A stretch of 64,000 nt of DNA from an uncultured Eubacteriales bacterium (lineage in GTDB: Bacteria; Bacillota; Clostridia; Christensenellales; Aristaeellaceae), in assembly GCA_902764875.1 (NCBI GenBank), contig CACWXP010000003.1:62001-126000 (forward strand), read 5' to 3'. A program made the position numbers and the translations under genes. Below the pieces are notes generated by a model. It saw nothing but the letters and a program-made list of their open reading frames with translations. It made no database searches and had not been told where the DNA came from. Of this stretch, positions 47,125-57,500 are shown piece after piece; the first letter of the stretch is position 1, and each line of letters opens with the position of its first letter.

Positions 47125-47820
47125 TCAGTAGAAGAAGGTCCTGCGCAGGGCGGCCCGCCAGCCCGGAATAAAGGACGCGATGAACAGAAACAGCCCGATC
47201 AGGCAGAACACGCTCATGCAGTACAGCGACCACACGAACATCGGCGTCCCGAAAGTGATGTGCTGGAAGAATTCCACCAGCATGAAGCTCAGGCCGATGG
47301 CGATCAGCAGCAGGCTCATCAGCCGCAGCCGCCCCTGCACGATGTAGCGCATCATGGCCACGCCGGCCAGGGTCAGCACGGCCGCCAGCGCCGTCACCGG
47401 GAAGGCAAAGGACAGAAACCAGTTGCCGCCGGTGGCTTTGCAGATGTAGAGCAGGTATCCCCCAAGGCACAGGAAGTCGATGGGCAGGAAGATCATCGGC
47501 CGCCACCGGGGAAACCATTGGGGCAGAATCACCCACACCCAGAACAGCGCCATCCCCAGCGCCGCGATCCCGCTCCAGCCCACCCTGCCCGTGCTCTTCA
47601 GGCAGAAAATCAGGCAGCTCAGGGCCGCCGCGATCAGAATCACCGTGATCAGGCTCAGCACCAGGCGTTTCCCGCTCTGTTTTTCCTTCCGGGGAACCCG
47701 GTCCGGCCAGGAAGGCTCCGCCGGCTGCTCCGGCAGGGCCGGCGCCGCAACTTTCGTATGGCACAGGGGGCATTCCCCCGCCCCGTCCTGCAGCCGCACG
47801 CCGCAATATACGCAATACAT
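47125..47820 (-). CDS. Zinc-ribbon membrane protein, DUF6320 type
   Basis: 231 residues from the ATG at 47820. An N-terminal zinc ribbon (YCVYCGVRLQDGAGECPLCH, two CxxC pairs) is followed by a short linker and about six helices. DUF6320-like proteins are commonly encoded next to a condensation-fold acyltransferase, exactly as here, where the acyltransferase gene ends 7 bp upstream. The pair may act together on a lipid or polyketide-like product; this is inference from conserved neighbourhood. Confidence 0.8.
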   Translation of the reverse strand: MYCVYCGVRLQDGAGECPLCHTKVAAPALPEQPAEPSWPDRVPRKEKQSGKRLVLSLITVILIAAALSCLIFCLKSTGRVGWSGIAALGMALFWVWVILPQWFPRWRPMIFLPIDFLCLGGYLLYICKATGGNWFLSFAFPVTALAAVLTLAGVAMMRYIVQGRLRLMSLLLIAIGLSFMLVEFFQHITFGTPMFVWSLYCMSVFCLIGLFLFIASFIPGWRAALRRTFFY

Positions 47821-47827
47821 GATGCTC

Positions 47828-49096
47828 TCACCGCCTGTTGCTTTCAATATTCACCGGAATCCCCAGCTCCACCAGCCGGCTGAAGAACAGCCGTTCCAGC
47901 TCCGAATCCCGGATGCTCCGGATCATGCTGATATACGTTTTTCCCTGCCAGCTGACCACCGAGCAGTTGTTCGGATAGGAATACTGCACGCCGATCATAA
48001 AGTCGAACCGGTCCACATACGGCGTCATCACCTCCGGCAGGGTCACCACGCCCATGTTGGAAATGTTCAGGCATCCCTTGCTCTCCCCGCTCAGGGCATA
48101 CACCAGCCGCATGGCCAGGGTTTTCAGCGGCAGGGGAACCAGGCGGAGCGGCAGGCTCCGCTGCAGTTCCACGTTGGTGGATACCCGGCCTGCCATCCGC
48201 TGGGGAATGGTCTCCGCCGCCAGCTGGTGGTACATCAGCCGGCAGATTTCCTCATGGCTGTATTCCCCCAGCCGCGGATCAAACCCGATGTTCACCGCCA
48301 GCGTGAAATTCCGCAGGGTTTCCAGCCCGAAGGTCTTCCGCAGGTTCACCGGAATCGTGATCTTGATATGCCGCCAGCGGCCGGGTTTCCGGTCTTCCCG
48401 CTGCCGGGCCAGCACCGCTTCCGCCATCACCGCCGCCAGGTATGCCGTCACCGTCACGCCCTGTTCATGGGCTTTCTCCAGCAGCATTCCGGTCGGCACG
48501 ACGCCTGTCACGATATGCCGGAAAAGATCTTCCTCCGGATTTCCCCGCAGGCGGTAGGCGTTCGCTTCCGCCCGTGAAACCGACGCCTTCGCGCCGCACA
48601 GCTGGAAGCAGTCCCGCGTTTCCTCCGTCTTCGGCGTCTCCTTCGGATCCAGAATCCTTCCCTCCGCCGGAATCTCTATGCCTTCCTTCAGCGCCAGATA
48701 TCTCGCCGCCAGGTTCTGCACAAACGTCATGCCCCCCGTCCCGTCGGTCACGGAATGGAAGAACTCCACGGCGATGCGGTTTTGCCAGTACAGAATGCGG
48801 ATGCAGCATTTTTTCAGTTTTCGCCGGGTCATCGGCGTCAGCGGCCAGGCATAGTCTTCCTCCGCCTTAGGCGCCTCCGCCACCGTCTCCAGGTAATACC
48901 AGAAGAATCCCGTCCGCAGCCGCACAAAGATGGTCGGAAACCGGGGCAGCAGATCCTCCGCCGCCCGGTTAAGAATGTCCGGATCCACTTTGTCCTTCAG
49001 CGTCACGGAAACCCGGAACACGTTGTTCCAGTTTTTTCTCATCACGGCCGGAAAAATCAGCGCAGCGTTATCCAGCCGGTACCATTGCTTTCTCAT
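47828..49096 (-). CDS. Condensation-fold acyltransferase (alcohol acetyltransferase-like)
   Basis: 422 residues. The catalytic HxxxDG motif is present as FFHSVTDGTGG (His about residue 134). The second structural landmark NISNMGVV near residue 345 also fits chloramphenicol-acetyltransferase-like folds. No carrier protein or adenylation domain is attached, so this is a free-standing enzyme that probably acylates an alcohol or amine. A TATAAT on the minus strand at 49144-49139 may serve as its -10, with a poor -35. It is co-transcribed with the DUF6320-like gene. Confidence 0.85.
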   Translation of the reverse strand: MRKQWYRLDNAALIFPAVMRKNWNNVFRVSVTLKDKVDPDILNRAAEDLLPRFPTIFVRLRTGFFWYYLETVAEAPKAEEDYAWPLTPMTRRKLKKCCIRILYWQNRIAVEFFHSVTDGTGGMTFVQNLAARYLALKEGIEIPAEGRILDPKETPKTEETRDCFQLCGAKASVSRAEANAYRLRGNPEEDLFRHIVTGVVPTGMLLEKAHEQGVTVTAYLAAVMAEAVLARQREDRKPGRWRHIKITIPVNLRKTFGLETLRNFTLAVNIGFDPRLGEYSHEEICRLMYHQLAAETIPQRMAGRVSTNVELQRSLPLRLVPLPLKTLAMRLVYALSGESKGCLNISNMGVVTLPEVMTPYVDRFDFMIGVQYSYPNNCSVVSWQGKTYISMIRSIRDSELERLFFSRLVELGIPVNIESNRR

Positions 49097-49252
49097 GATC
49101 CTCGCTCAAACTGTTAATCGGGGCCCGGGCCCCGGCCGATTATACCATAATTTCCCTCCGAAAGCGAACCGGCCCGCGCCTCCCCCTGTTCTTCTTCCGT
49201 CATTCATGGTAAGATACAGGCAAATGCACCGTGATCAAAGGAGGAAAAAGCC

Positions 49253-51889
49253 ATGGCAGCAGGACCGGTCGTCGGGCTTTGTGCCCATGTGGACGCGGGC
49301 AAAACCACCCTTTCCGAGTCCATACTCTTCCTTTCCGGAACCCTGCGCCGCCAGGGTCGCGTGGATCACGGCGACGCCTTTCTGGATACCAATCCCATGG
49401 AAAAGGACCGGGGCATCACCATCTTTTCCAAGGAAGCCCGCCTCACCTGGAACCGCACGGATCTGACCCTCGTGGACACCCCCGGCCATACCGATTTTTC
49501 CGGCGAAACCGAGCGCGCCTTGAATGTTCTCGACGCCGCCGTCCTGGTCGTCAGCGCCGCCGACGGTGTCCAGTCCCACACCCGAACCCTCTGGCGCCTC
49601 CTGGAGCAGCGGAACATCCCCGTCGTTTTCTTTCTGAATAAAACCGACCTTCCCCACGATCCGCAGGCCCTTTCCGCCTCCCTTCGCCGCGAGCTGTCCG
49701 ATCAGATTGTTGAATTTCCTTCCCCCGATCCGGAAAAGCTGGCCCTCTGCGATGAAACCTGCCTCGACGCCTATCTCCGGGAGGGCGAAGTCCCCTTCCG
49801 GCTCCTTCATTCCCTGGTCGCCGCCCGAAAGGTGTTTCCCCTGTTCTCCGGTTCCGCCCTGCGGAACGAAGGCGTGGAACCCCTCCTGGATTTCCTCTCC
49901 CGCTTCGATCCCCGTCCCACCCCTTCCCCCGTTTTCGGTGCCCGGGTCTACAAGGTCGCCCGGGATCCCCAGGGGGCACGCCTGGCCTTCCTGCGTGTCA
50001 CCGGCGGAACCCTGAAAGCCCGCGATCTCCTGTCCCTCAAAACCCCGGAGGGCGAAACCCTCTGGGCAGAAAAAGCCGCCGAAATCCGCCTCTATTCCGG
50101 CGACCGTTACGCTGCCGTCCAGGAAGTCCCCGCCGGCCAGGTCTGCTGCGTCGTGGGGCTCAGCAAGGCCCTCCCGGGCGACGGTCTCGGTTCCAATCCC
50201 GGCCGCAGGGAGCAGACCCTCCGCCCCTGCTATGCCTGCCGCCTGGTCACGCCCCCCGGCGCCGATCTCCATTATGTCCTGAACTGCCTGGAAACCCTCG
50301 AGGAGGAAGAACCCCTGATTCAGGTGGAATATGTGGAACCCCGCCGGGAAATCCGCGTGCACTCCATGGGCGATGTGTATCTCGAAGTTCTCCGGGCCCA
50401 GCTGAAGGACCGCTTCGGCCTGGAGGTCTCCTTCGCGGAAAGCACCGTCCTTTACCGCGAAACCATCGAGGCCCCGGTGGAAGGAGCCGGCCACTATGAG
50501 CCCCTCCGCCATTATGCCGAGGTTCATCTGCTCCTCTCGCCCCTCCCCCGGGGCAGCGGCCTCGTCTGCGATTCCTCCCTCTCCACCGACGAACTCTCCC
50601 TGAACTGGCAGCGGCTCATCGTCACCCATCTCCGTGAAAAGGTCCACGTCGGCGTCCTCACCGGTTCCCCCATCACCGATCTGCATATCACCCTCATCGC
50701 CGGCAAGGCCCATCTCAAGCACACCGAAGGCGGCGACTTCCGCCAGGCCACTTACCGCGCCCTGCGCCAGGGCCTCATGAAAGCGAAAAGCATCCTCCTG
50801 GAACCCTGGATGACCCTGGATCTCACCGTCCCCGAGGACTGCGTCGGCCGGGTCATGAGCGACCTCAGCCTCATGGGCGGCCGCTTCGACGCCCCGCAGG
50901 ATGCCGGTGAAAACCTCCGCCGCCTGTCCGCCGCCGTGCCGGCTTCCGCCTGCGCCGATTACGGCCGCCAGCTGGCCGTCTTCACCAAAGGCCGCGGAAG
51001 CCTCTCCGCTTCGTTCCTGGATTGGGAGCCCTGCGCCGATCAGGAAAAGATCGTCCGGGAAAAGGGCTACGACCCCCGTCGCGATGTCTGGAACACCCCG
51101 GATTCTGTCTTCTGTTCCCATGGCGCCGGAACCGCCGTCCCCTGGGACGAAGCGGACGCCTTCATGCACCTGCCTTTTCAGAAGGATCTCGACCGCCGGG
51201 AAGTCCCGACCCCGGCCGCCGGCGGTGCCGCCGCGGCCTACCACGGAACCCGCGAAGAGGATCTGGCCCTGGAAAAAATCTTCGAGCGCACCTACGGTCC
51301 CGTCAAAGCCCGCCAGCTGGTGGCCCCTCCGACCGCCGCCGCGCAAAGGCAGCAGGATCCCGAAGAAAAATCCGTCTCCGACGGCGAAATCCTCCTCATC
51401 GACGGCTATAATGTTCTCCACGCCTGGGATGAATGGAAGCCTTTCCTCCAGGACCGCCTCGCCGACGCCCGCGATGCTCTGCGCGAGCTGATGTGCGATT
51501 ATGCCGGCGCCACGGGCAAAGCCGTTATTCTGGTTTTTGATGCCTATGCCGTTCCGAACAACCCCGGAAAGGCGGAAAAATATAAAAATATCTATGTCGT
51601 CTATACCCGCGAGGCCCAGACAGCGGACGCCTTTATCGAGCAGACCACTTATTTCGGCCGGAACACCGCCCGCATCCGGGTGGTCACCTCCGACCGCCCC
51701 GAGCAGCTCATCGCCTCCGGCAACGCCGCCCTGCGCACCTCCGCCCGCGAATTCCACAAGGAGGTCAATCAGGTCCGCGACGGCATCGCCGCCTTCCTCT
51801 CCCGCAACAACCTCGCCCGCCCCGCGCGAACCCTTGAGGCAGCCTACAAGGAAGCCTGGAAAGCGAAAAAAAGGTCCGGCGAATCGTAA
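49253..51889 (+). CDS. TetM-like ribosomal GTPase fused to a NYN (YacP/Rae1-like) nuclease domain
   Basis: 878 residues. The EF-G/TetM core is complete: G1 AHVDAGKTT, G2-region DRGITI, G3 DTPGHTD, G4 NKTD, then the translation-factor beta-barrel and domains III-V, with RPCYACRLVTPPG and REIRVHSMGDVYLEVL. From about residue 708 a separate domain starts with EILLIDGYNVLHAW and continues with VILVFDAYAV, TREAQTADAFIEQ and ARIRVVTSDRPEQ. That is the NYN/PIN-like nuclease pattern of YacP/Rae1. TetM removes tetracycline from the ribosome, and Rae1 cuts mRNA in the ribosomal A site. The fusion therefore suggests a GTP-driven ribosome-rescue or mRNA-cleavage factor rather than an antibiotic resistance gene. 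Confidence 0.9.
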   Translation: MAAGPVVGLCAHVDAGKTTLSESILFLSGTLRRQGRVDHGDAFLDTNPMEKDRGITIFSKEARLTWNRTDLTLVDTPGHTDFSGETERALNVLDAAVLVVSAADGVQSHTRTLWRLLEQRNIPVVFFLNKTDLPHDPQALSASLRRELSDQIVEFPSPDPEKLALCDETCLDAYLREGEVPFRLLHSLVAARKVFPLFSGSALRNEGVEPLLDFLSRFDPRPTPSPVFGARVYKVARDPQGARLAFLRVTGGTLKARDLLSLKTPEGETLWAEKAAEIRLYSGDRYAAVQEVPAGQVCCVVGLSKALPGDGLGSNPGRREQTLRPCYACRLVTPPGADLHYVLNCLETLEEEEPLIQVEYVEPRREIRVHSMGDVYLEVLRAQLKDRFGLEVSFAESTVLYRETIEAPVEGAGHYEPLRHYAEVHLLLSPLPRGSGLVCDSSLSTDELSLNWQRLIVTHLREKVHVGVLTGSPITDLHITLIAGKAHLKHTEGGDFRQATYRALRQGLMKAKSILLEPWMTLDLTVPEDCVGRVMSDLSLMGGRFDAPQDAGENLRRLSAAVPASACADYGRQLAVFTKGRGSLSASFLDWEPCADQEKIVREKGYDPRRDVWNTPDSVFCSHGAGTAVPWDEADAFMHLPFQKDLDRREVPTPAAGGAAAAYHGTREEDLALEKIFERTYGPVKARQLVAPPTAAAQRQQDPEEKSVSDGEILLIDGYNVLHAWDEWKPFLQDRLADARDALRELMCDYAGATGKAVILVFDAYAVPNNPGKAEKYKNIYVVYTREAQTADAFIEQTTYFGRNTARIRVVTSDRPEQLIASGNAALRTSAREFHKEVNQVRDGIAAFLSRNNLARPARTLEAAYKEAWKAKKRSGES

Positions 51890-51927
51890 CCCAGCCTGGA
51901 GAAAAACCGCATCACACCCGCAATGTA

Positions 51928-51956
51928 TTGAAAAAAGCGGACAGATCGTTTATCAT
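51928..51956 (+). promoter_or_regulatory. Promoter of the TIR-LRR operon
   Basis: TTGAAA (51928-51933), 17-bp spacer, TATCAT (51951-51956). It lies 60 bp before the first TIR-type gene and 39 bp after the GTPase-NYN stop. Confidence 0.65.
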
Positions 51957-52015
51957 AAAGAAGCTTATAGAAGCAAAACCGCAAAATGATTCCTCCAGGA
52001 AAGGTTCCCTGACGA

Positions 52016-53122
52016 ATGAGCAAATTCAGTCGCAAATGCCCTCCCTACGAGGGCGCTGATCCGTATCTGTATTTTTGTTTCGCGGAAAAGGACAGCGAAG
52101 CTGTTTTCCCTTTGCTCGAGCATCTGATGCAGCGCGGCGTCCGCATCTGGTATCAGACGGACGTAACCGCCGATCTCGCCCGCCTCAATCACCAACAGGA
52201 GCGCATGAACAATGCCTCCCTCCTCGTCATTTATCTCACGGAGAACGCCCGGCACGACGAACGGGTGAAAAACTCCCTTCTCTATTATCAGCACGGCAAG
52301 CCGGTCATCGGCATCGACACCGACGACGGGGATAACGAACTCGCCTTCGGGCTCACCGCCGCCGCCCGCCATATCGACGGGCGCGTCGGCCGAAACCGGG
52401 AGGATCTGGAGGCGGAGCTGATCCGCACCGATGGCTTCTCCCAGGAGCTCATCGGCGATCCTCCCACGCCAAAGAACTGGCGGAAAAAGGCCGCCGTGTG
52501 GATCCTGGCCGCCGCCCTGATCGTCGCTGGCGTCGCGTATTACGGCTACCGGCAGTACGGTTGGTTCGTCACGCCCCTGCAGCAGGAGGAGCCCACCGTC
52601 TCCCCCACGCCCAGTCCCTCGCCCACCCCGTCGCCCACGCCGACGCCGACCCCGACACCCACGCCGACACCGACGCCGACCCCAACGCCCACGCCCACGC
52701 CCACGCCGACGCCGACCCCGACCCCGACACCCACGCCGCCCCCCAGCCCGACGCCGACCCCGTCCCCCACGCCGACGCCCACCCCTGTGCCGGATAGGAT
52801 TCATTTCGAGGATCCGGATTTCACCTCCGCCGTCCGCTGGACCGTGCAGAATGGCATCATCACCTCCAGATACCCGAACGATCCGGATTTCACCGCCGAA
52901 TTCCGCGAAATGGTTCGCAACGGCATCATTGCGGAGGAAACCCTGAAGAAGATCACGACTCTCACCCTGAATCACCTGCCGGAAGATCTCTCCCTCCTGG
53001 AGCAGTATTTCCCGAATCTGCAGAAAATCAGGCTGCCCGAAAGCGAAGCGAAAAATGCGCTTTCAACCCTGAACGGCGCTTACGCGGTTGTCGTTCTGCC
53101 GAAGGGGGTGGATCTGCCGTGA
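52016..53122 (+). CDS. TIR-like membrane protein with Thr-Pro stalk (first of three)
   Basis: 368 residues. The N terminus [20 protein letters not shown] starts a TIR-type fold (about 10-120) with RGVRIWYQ and HGKPVIGID. At the position of the catalytic Glu it has Asn (VKNSLL), so it is probably catalytically dead. A basic stretch (NWRKKAAVW) leads into one helix (about 159-182), giving TIR inside. A Pro/Thr/Ser stalk (about 195-258) is followed by a short C-terminal domain of about 110 residues with an LRR-like end ([20 protein letters not shown]). Its stop overlaps the next start by 4 bp. AGGAAAGG is the ribosome binding site, somewhat far from the ATG. Confidence 0.85.
   Translation: MSKFSRKCPPYEGADPYLYFCFAEKDSEAVFPLLEHLMQRGVRIWYQTDVTADLARLNHQQERMNNASLLVIYLTENARHDERVKNSLLYYQHGKPVIGIDTDDGDNELAFGLTAAARHIDGRVGRNREDLEAELIRTDGFSQELIGDPPTPKNWRKKAAVWILAAALIVAGVAYYGYRQYGWFVTPLQQEEPTVSPTPSPSPTPSPTPTPTPTPTPTPTPTPTPTPTPTPTPTPTPTPTPPPSPTPTPSPTPTPTPVPDRIHFEDPDFTSAVRWTVQNGIITSRYPNDPDFTAEFREMVRNGIIAEETLKKITTLTLNHLPEDLSLLEQYFPNLQKIRLPESEAKNALSTLNGAYAVVVLPKGVDLP
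52601..52791 (+). repeat. Thr-Pro coding repeat tract 1
   Basis: About 190 bp of ACN CCN codon pairs (encoding PTPTP with some Ser) in the first TIR gene. The hexamer-like periodicity (ACGCCG/ACCCCG/ACGCCC) is the same as in tracts 2 and 3. Slippage by 6 bp would change stalk length but not frame. Confidence 0.9.
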
Positions 53123-54510
53123 CCGAATTCTTCAAGCCCTATGAGGGCAAAAACCCCTATCTCTTTGTCAGCTACAGCCACCGGGATTCCGCCGCCGTCA
53201 TCGATACCATCCGCCCCATCCACGAGCAAAGATACCGCCTTTGGTACGACGAGGGCATCCCCGCCGGCAGCGACTGGCCAAGGAATATCGCAAACCATAT
53301 GCGCGACTGCCGCATGGTCCTGTTCTTCATGAGCCGCACGGCCATCGCCTCGCCCAACTGTCTCAGCGAGATGACCACCGCGGCCAGGCAGAAAAAGCCC
53401 GTCCTTCTCCTGAGGCTGGAGGACATTCCGGAAAACGAGCTCCCCGCAAAATGGAAGGAGTGCCTCCGCACGGCCGTCGTCGTCGATTCCGCGCCCACCC
53501 CGGCGCAGCGGGCGGAGAATATCCTTCGCTGTCCCCTGCTCAACGAGTCGTTCCTCGGTTCGAAGGAAGAGTTTGAAAGCAGCTCGGCCGGCGGCGGAAG
53601 GGGCAGTCTGACCGCCACCGTGGCCATCGTTATCGCCAGCATTCTGCTCATCACCGCCCTGGGCGGCGTCGCGGGCCTCACCACCGGCATCATCAAGGTG
53701 TTTGAAACCCCGACCCCGGTGCCGACGGCAACGCCCAGCCCCACGCCAACCCCTACGCCGACGCCGACGCCCACGCCGACGCCAACGCCGACGCCGACCC
53801 CCACGCCAACGCCAACGCCGACGCCGACCCCCACGCCCACGCCGACACCGACGCCGACCCCCACGCCGACACCGACGCCAACCCCGACGCCGACCCCCAC
53901 CCCGGTGCCGACGGAAACGCCGACGCCCTATGTCTCGCCGGAGCCGCAGGCCAATATCCGCCAGACCGAAGGCGAGCTGAACCGGGTCGTCGATTTCACT
54001 GATAACCTGAAGCAGCAGGAGCGGGCCATCCGCCGGATTCTCGGCTCCGAGGAGGATCTCACCTACCGCGATCTGCATCAAATCACGGAAATCTATTTTG
54101 TGGGAACCATGTCCCCGGCCCGGCTCTCCGGCGTGGAGATCGCCCCCGACGGAACGGTCACCGTCAACGGCCCGGAGGTAAAGGAAGGTTCGGTCGCAAG
54201 TCTGGATCTGATCGCCGCCATGCCGTATCTGGAAAAGCTGGCGCTCATCAAACAGCCGCTCAGCGATCTTTCCGCCCTCGCCGGCATGACCCGCCTCCGG
54301 GAGGTCAACCTGGCCTGCAGCGCGGTTGCCGCTCTTCCGGAACTCACGAATATGCCGTCTCTCCGTTCCCTGAATCTGGCGCATACGGCCGTGAAGGATC
54401 TCACGCCCCTTCACAGCCTGCCGAATCTGGAAGAAGTCACCGTCAGCACCGATATGCTTCCGCTCACCCTTGATCCGGAAGCAACCTACGACGTCGTTTT
54501 GATTCAATAA
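53119..54510 (+). CDS. TIR-membrane-stalk-LRR protein with intact catalytic-type glutamate (second of three)
   Basis: 463 residues from a GTG start that overlaps the preceding stop (GTGA). The TIR domain (about 10-125) is well preserved: [50 protein letters not shown], then SEM with Glu84 at the NADase position, and [11 protein letters not shown]. One helix (about 164-192) and a Thr-Pro stalk (about 196-270) follow. The C-terminal LRR region (about 340-455) has [18 protein letters not shown] and [20 protein letters not shown]. The predicted topology is TIR inside, LRR outside. It is the only member of the trio likely to have enzyme activity. Confidence 0.9.
   Translation: MTEFFKPYEGKNPYLFVSYSHRDSAAVIDTIRPIHEQRYRLWYDEGIPAGSDWPRNIANHMRDCRMVLFFMSRTAIASPNCLSEMTTAARQKKPVLLLRLEDIPENELPAKWKECLRTAVVVDSAPTPAQRAENILRCPLLNESFLGSKEEFESSSAGGGRGSLTATVAIVIASILLITALGGVAGLTTGIIKVFETPTPVPTATPSPTPTPTPTPTPTPTPTPTPTPTPTPTPTPTPTPTPTPTPTPTPTPTPTPTPTPTPVPTETPTPYVSPEPQANIRQTEGELNRVVDFTDNLKQQERAIRRILGSEEDLTYRDLHQITEIYFVGTMSPARLSGVEIAPDGTVTVNGPEVKEGSVASLDLIAAMPYLEKLALIKQPLSDLSALAGMTRLREVNLACSAVAALPELTNMPSLRSLNLAHTAVKDLTPLHSLPNLEEVTVSTDMLPLTLDPEATYDVVLIQ
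53707..53928 (+). repeat. Thr-Pro coding repeat tract 2
   Basis: About 220 bp of alternating Thr and Pro codons in the second TIR gene, with blocks such as ACGCCGACGCCCACGCCGAC shared with tracts 1 and 3. It is long enough for recombination between the three genes. Confidence 0.9.
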
Positions 54511-54550
54511 AAACCAAAGAACGCACAACCTGTGCAGGGAGGCAACCGTC

Positions 54551-57500
54551 ATGAATAAACCTTACAGTGGAAACGCAAAGCCCTTCGTCCTGGCCCTTTT
54601 CTCGGAAAAGGATCGTGAAAAGGTCATCCCGGTGCTGGAAGCGCTGGAGAAAAAAGGCCTCACCCTCTGCGGCCAGGATGGCGCCGCCGCGGAAAAGCAG
54701 GCAAAAAAGGCCTGTACGACGGTCACCTTCCTCAGTGAAAACTTCGCGAAGGATCGGGAAAAGCAGCAGGTTTTCTTCACCGCCGACGCCGCTCGCATGC
54801 CGATCATTCCCGTCAAGCTCGATAACGCAAAGCAGCCGGAAGTGCTCGAACGGTCCATCACCGCGAAAAATGCCATCATGGCGGAGCGGTATTCAACCCG
54901 GGAACTGGCGGACCGGATCGCCGGCGCGGAAAGTCTCAATCCGCCTAAACTCACCGAGGCCCAGAAGAAGAGCAGCCGTCTCCACTTCGGCCTCATTCTG
55001 ACCGCGGCCCTCGTCGCGCTGGCCGCCGCGGTTCTCCTGATCGGTAAGCAGCAGTGGGACTGGTTTGCTCCGCCGCCCACGCCCACCCCGACGGCAACGC
55101 CCACCCCAACGCCGACGCCCACGCCCACGCCGACCCCCACGCCGACGCCGACACCCACACCGACGCCCACGCCCACGCCGACCCCCACGCCGACGCCGAC
55201 ACCGACGCCGACCCCCACGCCCACGCCGACCCCCACGCCGACGCCGACACCGACGCCGACCCCCACGCCGACGCCGACCCCAACCCCCACACCGACGCCA
55301 ACGCCGACCCCAACCCCCACGCCGATCCTCTCCCAGGCCATCACCGAGGAATTCGGCCTCACCGATCCGGATCTGCAAACCACCCGCGCGGTCACCATTA
55401 TCGGCAAGGATTTCTATTTCTACGGCACCGGCGACGCCTACCGCTCCGTGAACCAGGTCGCCGACAGCGGCAACTATGTCGTCCGCACCTATCAGCACAA
55501 TGATGTGCATTATTATCTGAAGGAAACCGGCGCCGAAGTGGAGCGCAAAACCTATTCGGATCTCGGCTTTCTCGGCCTCATGCCGAATCTGGAGGTCCTC
55601 AATCTTGTCTGCGCGGATCTGCCGTCCATGCCGGATCTCTCTGCAACCCGTCTCCGTTCCGTTTCGATTCAAAATGCCAAAATCCCCGGCCTCAGCTGGC
55701 TGTCCAACACCTACGTCCAGGATCTCTCCCTCGAGGATATCCAGGACGGCCTGGACTACGCCTCCCTCACCGATTGCAACTTCCTGTATACGCTCAATCT
55801 GGATTTCGGTGACACAACCACAGCGGATCTCAGTGCCCTCGCCCCGAAGAAGCTCCGGAGCATCGGCCTCTTCGGCTGTGCCTATCTGAATCCCATCCGT
55901 CTGGACGGCCTGGCCGCCTGTGCGGAACTCACCCGCGTGGAGTTCCGCGACGGTGCGCCCGTCAGCAATCTGAATTTCCTCGAAGGCAAAACAAAGGTCA
56001 CTTCCGTCTGCGTCAACAGTTCCGATACCCTGGGCGATATCTCCGCCGTCTCCACCCTCACCAATCTGGAATACTTTGAAATCGACAACTGCCGCCAGAT
56101 CGGCGATCTTTCCGTCCTCGCCTCCTGCGAAAAGCTCCGCTCCGTGAAGTACAGCGGCGGCTGGGGCACCGAGCTGCGCAGCGCGGATTTCCTGAAGGGA
56201 AAATCCCGCCTCTCCGAAGTCCATCTTTACAATGTCCGCCTCGCCAATCTCGATTTCCTCCGGGATGTGACCCCCGGCGTCGGTCTCAACCTCGCCGTCC
56301 ATGGATCCGTCCGGGATTGGTCCGCCTTGACGGATGTCGGTCATTATCTCTGGCTCAGCCTCCGCGCCGAGGACGGAAACCTGGCTCCCATCCGTCCTTA
56401 TCTCGATCAGCCGAAAATCGACAATCTTGAGCTTTGCGATTTCAAAGGTCTCGATCTCTCCGTCCTCCCGGATGTCGGGCAGGAACTGCAGCTCGCCGGC
56501 TGCGATATGAAGGATCTCTCTGGTCTGCGGGAAATGAACATCCGTTATCTCCAGCTCTACGATCTGCCGAATCTCGCCTCCCTCAACGGCATCGAGGTTC
56601 TGCAGAAGGATACCGTCTTTGTCTCCCTGAAGGTGTTCGGCTGCCCCCGCCTCACGGACTGGTCCGCCCTGGAGGGCATGAATGTCAGCGAGCTGCAGCT
56701 CACCGGCACCTACACCATGCCCAACCTCGAGGGTATCCAGCCCCGCCATCTGAAGCTGGACAGCCTCGACTGGCTGGAGGATCTTTCCTGCCTCAACACC
56801 CTGGATGAAACCAAGTATTACAGATTCGATCTCCTCGGTCTCGATCTCGTCACAGATCTGTCCCCCCTCCGTCGCCTGCACGGCGGTGAACTCGTCGTCT
56901 CCCCGCCGCTCAGGGAGCAGGCCGAATCCCTCGTGGAGGAAGGTCGGTTCCAGTCTTGCACCGTGGAATATCCGAATTCCGGCTGGAATACCTGGAACAG
57001 CGAAGTCCGTCTCCAGAGTCTCGAAGAGCTGGACACCCTCCCTCTCTCCGCCCTGAAGAAGGTCACCGATCTCCAGCTTGCCGGCGACATCGTCGTGGAT
57101 CCGGATGTCTTTGATCTCGATGATAACTGGGAAAACGATGAGCAGGTCTATTTCCTCCGCGACCGCGAAACCGATGAGGAAATCCGGGTGCAGCCCGGCA
57201 CCATGCAGGATCTTACAAAGCTTGGCCAACTCACCGGCCTTAGAACTCTGAAGATCATCGCCCAGCCCATCGCCAGCCTCGAAGGCATCGATTCCCTGCA
57301 GGATCTGGAAGAAATCAATCTCCGCAATTGTCAGAATCTGCAGGATATCTCCCGCCTCTTTATCCTCGAAAAAGTGCAGGATATCAATATTAACAACGCG
57401 CCTGTCTCCTCCATCCAGGGCATCCAGAATCTCACGTCTCTGCGTTCCCTCGATCTCACCGACACCCATGTCACCGATCTCTCTCCTCTCGCGGAGTGTG

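Noticed and set aside
49235-51757. An 840-codon minus-strand frame opposite the GTPase-NYN gene
   Set aside because: The plus strand has complete GTPase motifs and a ribosome binding site. The antisense frame is compositionally biased and motif-free.
49253-51889. Tetracycline resistance gene
   Set aside because: The NYN nuclease fusion and chromosomal context without mobile elements make a housekeeping or ribosome-rescue role more likely; resistance cannot be excluded without a test.
52601-55326. Thr-Pro tracts considered as CRISPR-like arrays
   Set aside because: There are no spacers of constant length. The repeats are in-frame codons of three genes with the same architecture.
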